DNA from: Planctomycetota bacterium
GTDB lineage: Bacteria > Planctomycetota > UBA1135 > GCA-002686595
Direction of reading: 5' to 3'
Assembly: GCA_026692705.1 (NCBI GenBank)
Contig: JAPLOE010000073.1
Span: 68,015 to 101,906 of the forward strand
DNA length: 33,892 nucleotides
Shown: piece after piece, positions 30,707 to 33,892 of the stretch
How positions within the stretch are numbered: position 1 is the stretch's first letter
Layout: every line of letters starts with the position of its first letter
Program-made: the position numbers and the translations under genes
Notes under the pieces: model-generated
Databases searched by the model: none
What the model was told of the DNA's origin: nothing
What the model saw: the letters and a program-made list of their open reading frames with translations, nothing else

Positions 30707-31891
30707 TCACGCAAGGATGCGATGCACTTGCCGCCAGGGAACGCGCTCGATCCCGGAGAACACGCCCGCTTCCTCACCGGAATGCACAAGGACACGGCGC
30801 ACCGATCGCGGAGGCAGCTCGGCGTTCGAGAGCACCCGCGCGACCTCGTCGAGCGCTCGACCGTGCGCCGGACTGGCGTCGGGAGCGAGCTTGACCTCGA
30901 TCAGGATCGGATCGAGCGGATCCTCGGCGATCAAGTCGATCTCGCGGCCCGATTGGTCCCGATAGAACAGCAGGTCCGGTCGCAGGCCGCGGTGGAGGCG
31001 CGACTTGGCGATCTCGGAGACCACGAGGTTCTCGAAGATCGCACCGCGCAACGGGTGGTGGCGCAACTGATCCACGCTCCTGATCCCGAGCAGGCGACAG
31101 AGCACTCCAGTGTCGTGGAAGTAGAGCTTGGTGCTTTTCGTGAGTCGCTTGCCGATGTTTCGGAAGTACGGACGCAACTGGAACACGATGAAGCTCGCTT
31201 CGAGCACGGAGAGCCAGGCGCGCACGGTCTTCGAGCTGACGCCCGCCTCGGCGCCGAGAGCCGCCGCGTTCAGAACCTGGCCAGCCCTCGTCGCGCACAG
31301 GCCCAGAAACGTCTGAAACGTGATCAGGTTTCCGACATTGAGCACCTGTCGGACGTCGCGCTCGACGTAGGTCGTGAGGTAATCGTCGAGCCAGATCGAG
31401 GGCTCGAGCCTCTGGTCGTAGATGCGCGGGTAACCGCCGGCGAGCGCTGCTTCCAGCGGATCCCTCGCGGCTTGATCCCCGAGTTCCTCGACCGACAGCG
31501 GCAGGAGCGTGAGCAGCGCGATGCGTCCCGCGAGCGACTGCGAGATCGACGAAAGCATGTGGAAGTGCTGCGAGCCGCTGAGGATCCAGCGCCCCGGCTC
31601 CGGCTTCGCATCCACGTCCACCTGCAGCTCCGAGAACAGCGTCGGCGCGCGCTGCACCTCGTCGATGACCGCTCCCGCCGGAAAGCGCCGCAGAAAGCCG
31701 ACCGGATCCCGCAAGGCTCGCTCGCGTTCCCCGAGGGACTCGAGCGAGACGATGGGCTTGTGGCCAAAGGTCTTGCTGCAAAGGGTCGACTTGCCTGACT
31801 GGCGCGGTCCGAGCACAGCGAGCAACGGGAGCTGCGTCGCTCGCTGGCGAGCCGCAGCCTCAAGTGTTCGCGGAATCGTCATCGACGGCAT
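30707..31891 (-). CDS. AAA (AAA_14) ATPase with DUF4143 domain
   Basis: About 394 residues from the ATG at 31891 (MPSMTIPRTLEAAARQRA); starts at 31882 and 31936 are also open. Walker A LGPRQSGKSTL, Walker B AGAVIDEVQRAP, then ILSGSQHFHMLSSISQSLAGR fit the AAA_14 domain. The C-terminal half fits DUF4143 with a nuclease-like core (GAIFENLVVSEI … DLLFYRDQSGREIDLIAE … ILIEVKL). Such ATPases are widespread, mobile and of unclear role. A long inverted repeat sits at the start region, and the upstream DNA is AT-richer than its surroundings. This argues for the shorter starts and for recent transfer of the gene. Confidence 0.88.
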   Translation of the reverse strand: MPSMTIPRTLEAAARQRATQLPLLAVLGPRQSGKSTLCSKTFGHKPIVSLESLGERERALRDPVGFLRRFPAGAVIDEVQRAPTLFSELQVDVDAKPEPGRWILSGSQHFHMLSSISQSLAGRIALLTLLPLSVEELGDQAARDPLEAALAGGYPRIYDQRLEPSIWLDDYLTTYVERDVRQVLNVGNLITFQTFLGLCATRAGQVLNAAALGAEAGVSSKTVRAWLSVLEASFIVFQLRPYFRNIGKRLTKSTKLYFHDTGVLCRLLGIRSVDQLRHHPLRGAIFENLVVSEIAKSRLHRGLRPDLLFYRDQSGREIDLIAEDPLDPILIEVKLAPDASPAHGRALDEVARVLSNAELPPRSVRRVLVHSGEEAGVFSGIERVPWRQVHRILA

Positions 31892-31929
31892 TCTGACAGA
31901 TCTGAAGTCGGATTCCAGATCCGTCAGAA
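31891..31929. promoter_or_regulatory. Operator-like inverted repeat at the DUF4143 ATPase start
   Basis: The arms TTCTGACAGATCTGAA (31891-31906) and TTCCAGATCCGTCAGAA (31913-31929) are nearly complementary around a 6-bp centre. The element directly precedes or overlaps the start codon, next to an AT-rich stretch (31930-31980) that could hold the promoter (for example TTGTAA near 31965). Autorepression or a stem in the mRNA leader are both possible. Confidence 0.5.
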
Positions 31930-32143
31930 CGCGCATAAACCTATGCCTAGAATGATGTTACAACGTGCATACAAGCCGAAATGGAGTCGCTGGCGGGACC
32001 ATAGGGGCGCCGCCGGCCCCCGACGAGCTCCCAGAGGTGGCCACCGCCCGCCCCTCGTCGAGGTCGGCGCTCCCCTCCTCGAGGGACCTGCAGCAGGGAC
32101 ATTGCCTCCCTCGGACTTGGGAGCCGTCGCGACCGTGCCCGCC

Positions 32144-33295
32144 CTAAAAGCCGCGCTTGAGCACGTCGCGGGCGATGACGAGGCGCTGGATCTCGTTGGT
32201 GCCTTCGTAGATGCGCGTGACGCGGGCGTCGCGGTAGAGCTTCTCGACGACGTATTCCGACGAGTAGCCCATGCCGCCGTGGATCTGCACGGCGCGGTCG
32301 ACGACGCGGTCGAGCGCTTCGCTCGCGAAGAGCTTCGAGATCGCCGATTCGCGGCTGAACGATTGCTTCGTGTCGCACAGCCACGCGGTGCGGTAGGTCA
32401 TCGACTCGATCGCGTAGATGTCGGCGGCGCTGTCGGCGAGCATGAAGCCGATGGCCTGGTGCTCCCCGAGCTTCTTGCCGAACGTCTCGCGCTGGTTCGC
32501 ATAACCGACCGACAGCGAGTGCGCTTCCTTTGCGCAACCCAGGCAATTCGCCGAGAGCGCGAGCCGGCCGCGATCGAGCGTGCCCATCGCGATCTTGAAG
32601 CCCGCACCGACCTCGCCGAGGCGATAGTCGTCGGAGATGCGCACGTCCTCGAAGGCGAGCGTCACCGTGCTCGACCCGCGCTGCCCCATCTTCTCCTCGC
32701 GCTTGCCGACGGTGAAGCCCTTCGCGCCCTTGGGCACGAGGAAGGCCGTGATGCCGCCGTGCGCGCGCTTTTGCTTGTCGGTCATCGCGTACACCGTGAC
32801 GAGGTCCGCGATGTCGCCGGCCGTGATCCAGACCTTCTCGCCGTTGAGCACCCACTCGTTGCCGTCCTTGACGGCCGTGGTCTTCATCGCGCCCGGGTCG
32901 GAGCCGGCGTCGGCTTCGGAGAGCGCGTAGGCGCCGAGCACCTTGCCCGAGGCCATGTCCGGCAGCCAGCGCTGCTTCTGCTCCGGCGTGCCGCCGACGA
33001 GCACGCTCATGGCGCCGATCGACGCGTGGGCGCCGAACGTGACGGCCGTGGCGAAGTCGCCTCGGGTGAGCTCCTCCATCACGAGGCACAGGCCCGTCTC
33101 GCCCAGGCCCGAACCGCCGTACTCCTCGGGGATCGCGACGCCGGTCAGGCCGACCTCGGCCAGCTTGGCGAGCAGCTCGCGCGGCACCTCGTGGTTGCGC
33201 TCGATGTCCGCCGCGCGCGGCCGGATCTCCTGATCGGTGAAGTCACGGGCGAGGTCGCGGAGCAGGACGAGGTCTTCGGAGAGCTGAAAATCCAT
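32144..33295 (-). CDS. Acyl-CoA dehydrogenase
   Basis: 383 residues from ATG at 33295 (MDFQLSEDLVLLRDLARDF). The frame is open further upstream, but that part is not homologous. FAD-dependent alpha,beta-dehydrogenation of acyl-CoA, as in fatty acid or branched-chain amino acid breakdown. Motifs: YALSEADAGSDPGAM, WVLNGEKVWIT, the HGGITAFLV segment, QRETFGKKLGEHQAIGFMLAD, QIHGGMGYSSEY, and RIYEGTNEIQRLVIARD with the catalytic Glu at about 364, the position used by short- and medium-chain enzymes. No electron-transfer flavoprotein or thiolase gene is adjacent, so the exact substrate is open. Confidence 0.95.
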   Translation of the reverse strand: MDFQLSEDLVLLRDLARDFTDQEIRPRAADIERNHEVPRELLAKLAEVGLTGVAIPEEYGGSGLGETGLCLVMEELTRGDFATAVTFGAHASIGAMSVLVGGTPEQKQRWLPDMASGKVLGAYALSEADAGSDPGAMKTTAVKDGNEWVLNGEKVWITAGDIADLVTVYAMTDKQKRAHGGITAFLVPKGAKGFTVGKREEKMGQRGSSTVTLAFEDVRISDDYRLGEVGAGFKIAMGTLDRGRLALSANCLGCAKEAHSLSVGYANQRETFGKKLGEHQAIGFMLADSAADIYAIESMTYRTAWLCDTKQSFSRESAISKLFASEALDRVVDRAVQIHGGMGYSSEYVVEKLYRDARVTRIYEGTNEIQRLVIARDVLKRGF

Positions 33296-33556
33296 GGCTG
33301 GGTGGGTCTCGGTCACGGGGAGCCGCGGACCCAACCCCGGGGGGCTGGGCCGGCGCCGGTGGTCCCGGGGGTGGTTCTTGCGGAGGCTGGAGGGGGTGCG
33401 AAGGTGCTCGAAAGGGCCGTGGACGTTCGAAATCCGTAGCTCTCCGAACCGAGGCCGGGCTTCGGGGGTTGCAGTCTGCCGTCCACGGGCCGCAGCCGGC
33501 ACTCCGCATCGGTCCCCCTCCGCGATACCATCCCCCGCACAAAGCTCCAATCCGCC
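33296..33556. other. Divergent intergenic region
   Basis: 261 bp between the start codons of the acyl-CoA dehydrogenase and the coiled-coil protein. It should hold both promoters. I saw no strong -35/-10 pair and no RNA gene. Confidence 0.4.
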
Positions 33557-33892
33557 ATGAAGCCCGCCCAGATCGTCCTCGTCGCCGTTGGAGCCACCTT
33601 CGCCGGTTTCCTCGGTGCCACTGCCGCCGTCACGCTGAACAACAACTCGTCCAAGGCGAGCGAGCACGATGACTCGGTCGTCGCGAAGCACGATGGCGCC
33701 GCCACCTCGACGCAGGCCGCCGCCGAGCCGCACCCGTTCTCCAACTCGGAGCTCGACGGCCTGCGCGGCGCGGTCTCGAACCTCGAGCGCGAGGTCGAGG
33801 ACCTGAAGGCCGAGCTCGCCCGCCGCGCGGCCCCGAGCGAAGTCGCCGCCGCGGCGGCTGCCCCGGGCTCGCCGGAAGCGCTCGCCGCCATC
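33557..33892 (+). CDS. Membrane-anchored coiled-coil protein, N-terminal part (runs off window)
   Basis: The frame starts at ATG 33557 and stays open to the last base: 112 residues are visible with no stop. The N-terminus MKPAQIVLVAVGATFAGFLG continues into GATAAV, a single membrane segment or uncleaved signal. A polar Ser/Asp/His/Ala-rich linker follows, then a predicted coiled coil (ELDGLRGAVSNLEREVEDLK, about 75-95) and an Ala/Pro-rich stretch. This is the layout of an envelope protein with a periplasmic effector domain still to come, such as a PDZ protein or protease, but nothing in the window decides that. Confidence 0.75.
   Translation, partial: MKPAQIVLVAVGATFAGFLGATAAVTLNNNSSKASEHDDSVVAKHDGAATSTQAAAEPHPFSNSELDGLRGAVSNLEREVEDLKAELARRAAPSEVAAAAAAPGSPEALAAI

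Noticed and set aside
31937-32143. 51-codon minus-strand frame starting MSLLQVPRGG
   Set aside because: No ribosome site, low-complexity Arg/Gly composition, and no reason to prefer it over non-coding spacer.
31947-33089. A 380-codon minus-strand frame
   Set aside because: It is an alternate frame of the acyl-CoA dehydrogenase gene with Arg/His-rich composition.
33296-33733. Longer start for the acyl-CoA dehydrogenase
   Set aside because: The extension runs antisense into the divergent coiled-coil gene and is not conserved.

Overview
The window is GC-rich DNA from a diderm bacterium with lipopolysaccharide: it encodes LpxA, LpxC, LpxD, BamA and several lipoproteins. A Planctomycetota-like lineage fits best. 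The reasons are the LpxC-FabZ fusion, the glmU-prs-rplY-pth-rpsF-rpsR-rplI-dnaB order, a 16S probe site of the kind seen in the Planctomycetes/Lentisphaerae group, and a cell-surface repeat protein with a C-terminal domain that I associate with planctomycetes. This placement is inference. Planctomycetes often have unlinked 16S and 23S genes, whereas here the rRNA operon is linked and canonical.

Layout. Positions 2-772 (+) hold the 3' end of a surface repeat protein. Positions 1031-6506 (-) hold a complete rRNA operon, read right to left: promoter, leader with boxA, 16S, tRNA-Ile(GAT), tRNA-Ala(TGC), 23S, 5S, terminator. Complementary flanks that would form the 16S and 23S processing stems are both visible. 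After a roughly 550-bp GC-rich spacer with a repeat and a large palindrome, an L,D-transpeptidase lipoprotein gene follows (-).

From 25654 down to 8640 all genes are on the minus strand. In transcription order they are glmU, prs, rplY, pth, rpsF, rpsR, rplI, dnaB, bamA, lpxD, lpxC-fabZ, lpxA, a Gfo/Idh/MocA oxidoreductase and ileS. They link UDP-GlcNAc synthesis (GlmU) to lipid A synthesis (LpxA, LpxC, LpxD) and outer-membrane assembly (BamA), interspersed with translation and replication genes. Likely internal promoters lie before pth and lpxD. bamA carries an apparent one-base deletion in a T-run that splits it into two frames.

From 25846 to the end the content is accessory. It includes a P-loop ATPase/kinase that seems to start at CTG, a small membrane protein, a 538-aa exported protein of unknown function, a minus-strand set of two tandem paralogous lipoproteins with a DUF3750-type lipoprotein, an AAA/DUF4143 ATPase behind an operator-like inverted repeat, an acyl-CoA dehydrogenase, and the 5' end of a membrane-anchored coiled-coil protein that runs off the window.

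The most notable points are the bamA frameshift, the tandem lipoprotein/DUF3750 cassette, the oxidoreductase coupled to an LpxA with altered conserved residues, the operator-like repeat at the DUF4143 ATPase, and the uncharacterised exported protein. I saw no CRISPR array, phage module, insertion sequence or known defence system.
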